A DNA stretch of 64,000 nt, from positions 189,685 through 253,684 of the forward strand of contig NZ_VTEH01000003.1 of the NCBI RefSeq assembly GCF_008180615.1. The letters run 5' to 3'. Shown here piece after piece: positions 63,756 to 64,000 of the stretch; within the stretch, counting starts at the first letter, position 1, and every line of letters starts with the position of its first letter. Source of the stretch: Rossellomorea vietnamensis (GTDB taxonomy: Bacteria > Bacillota > Bacilli > Bacillales > Bacillaceae_B). The position numbers were made by a program, and so were the translations under genes. The notes under the pieces were generated by a model. It was not told the origin of the DNA. It did no database searches and saw nothing but the letters and a program-made list of their open reading frames with translations.

Positions 63756-64000
63756 TTGCAAACGCTATCAGACAAAAAGACTACAGATAAATTAAATAAA
63801 CTGGCTTCTCTACATGAAATTCTTATAGATACCGGAGATAAAGAAACGGCTGCCAAAGCCGAACTGCTGGCTCATAAGTTTTGGAAAAATGAATTTATAG
63901 CAGGATTCTGCGGACACTTTTCTGCAGGTAAATCGACAATGATCAACGCACTGGCAGGCGAGGAATTGCTGCCTTCAAGCCCGATTCCCACATCTGCAAA
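63756..64000 (+). CDS. dynA: Bacterial dynamin-like protein DynA, 5' part
   Basis: The first 81 codons of the dynamin-like GTPase DynA (YpbR), which tethers or fuses membranes and protects against membrane damage and phage. The P-loop GHFSAGKST is at about residues 57-65, followed by the dynamin-type LPSSPIPTSA switch. Translation starts at TTG 63756, 6 bases after AAGGGGAAGG. It follows bcsA-ypbQ as in B. subtilis. The window ends inside the GTPase domain. Confidence 0.93.
   Translation, partial: MQTLSDKKTTDKLNKLASLHEILIDTGDKETAAKAELLAHKFWKNEFIAGFCGHFSAGKSTMINALAGEELLPSSPIPTSA

Overview
The window is a stretch of chromosome from a spore-forming, endospore-type Firmicute of the Bacillaceae. 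It is not Bacillus subtilis itself, but the gene order follows the B. subtilis ypiA-to-dynA block almost gene for gene (ypiA-ypiB-ypiF-qcrABC-ypjA-ypjB ... dapB-mgsA-bshB1-bshA-cca-birA-panBCD-dinG-ypmAB-aspB-asnS-dnaD-nth-ypoC-ponA-recU-yppC..yppG-yprAB-cotD-ypsA-gpsB-rnpB-ypsC-ypvA-ypwA-xpt-pbuX-bcsA-ypbQ-dynA). Bacillithiol genes, a spore coat gene, a small acid-soluble spore protein, a type-B RNase P RNA and a purine riboswitch agree with this. Species cannot be fixed from the sequence alone.

Layout. 0-8.5 kb: the YpiA/YpiB (ReoY-like) pair, the menaquinol:cytochrome c reductase operon qcrABC, sporulation and membrane genes ypjA/ypjB, a YugP-type zinc protease and a YitT-family permease. 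9-17 kb: one dense operon (ypjD-dapB-mgsA-bshB1-bshA-cca-birA) with overlapping or abutting genes, then panBCD behind a long structured leader with an intrinsic terminator. 17.3-18.1 kb: a 53-bp tandem array. 18.2-28.2 kb: dinG, a secreted degenerate metallo-beta-lactamase-like protein, ypmA/ypmB/aspB/asnS, dnaD, nth, ypoC. 28.2-29.4 kb: a pile-up of intergenic repeats. 29.4-42.1 kb: ponA-recU on the minus strand, yppC to yppG, a small heat-shock protein, an alpha/beta hydrolase, mrfA-mrfB (yprA-yprB) and cotD with a collagen-like tail. 42.2-46.7 kb: a second, inverted copy of the 28-kb repeat, ypsA, gpsB, rnpB, ypsC, more repeats. 46.9-51.9 kb: an AAA ATPase, a small hypothetical, the XPD-like helicase ypvA and the M32 carboxypeptidase ypwA. 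52.0-53.3 kb: a 52-bp hairpin array. 53.5-55.8 kb: a ba3-type cytochrome oxidase operon with an Fnr box. 56.1-58.2 kb: guanine riboswitch-xpt-pbuX. 58.3-64 kb: a lipoprotein, a zinc-ribbon microprotein, an SDR, a third (53-bp) array, cheX, the type III polyketide pair bcsA-bpsB, an apparently Fur-controlled microprotein, and the start of dynA.

Most genes are housekeeping and form coherent groups: respiration (qcrABC plus the ba3 oxidase), cofactor supply (biotin, pantothenate, bacillithiol), DNA repair and recombination (dinG, ypvA, nth, recU, mrfA-mrfB, dnaD), and envelope synthesis with its controllers (ponA, gpsB, ypiA/ypiB).

The least ordinary content is between genes. Three unrelated tandem arrays sit in three intergenic gaps. 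Each unit carries an inverted repeat plus a linker, and the periods are 53, 52 and 53 bp, close to five turns of B-DNA, with almost no indels. A ~465-bp ORF-free element containing four AAGCGG palindromes occurs twice in inverted orientation, flanking the ponA-cotD segment. Two further interspersed repeat families occur, and one copy is split by a 126-bp palindromic insertion that the other copy lacks. These are the best candidates for something undescribed. No phage, transposase, CRISPR array or toxin-antitoxin module was seen.
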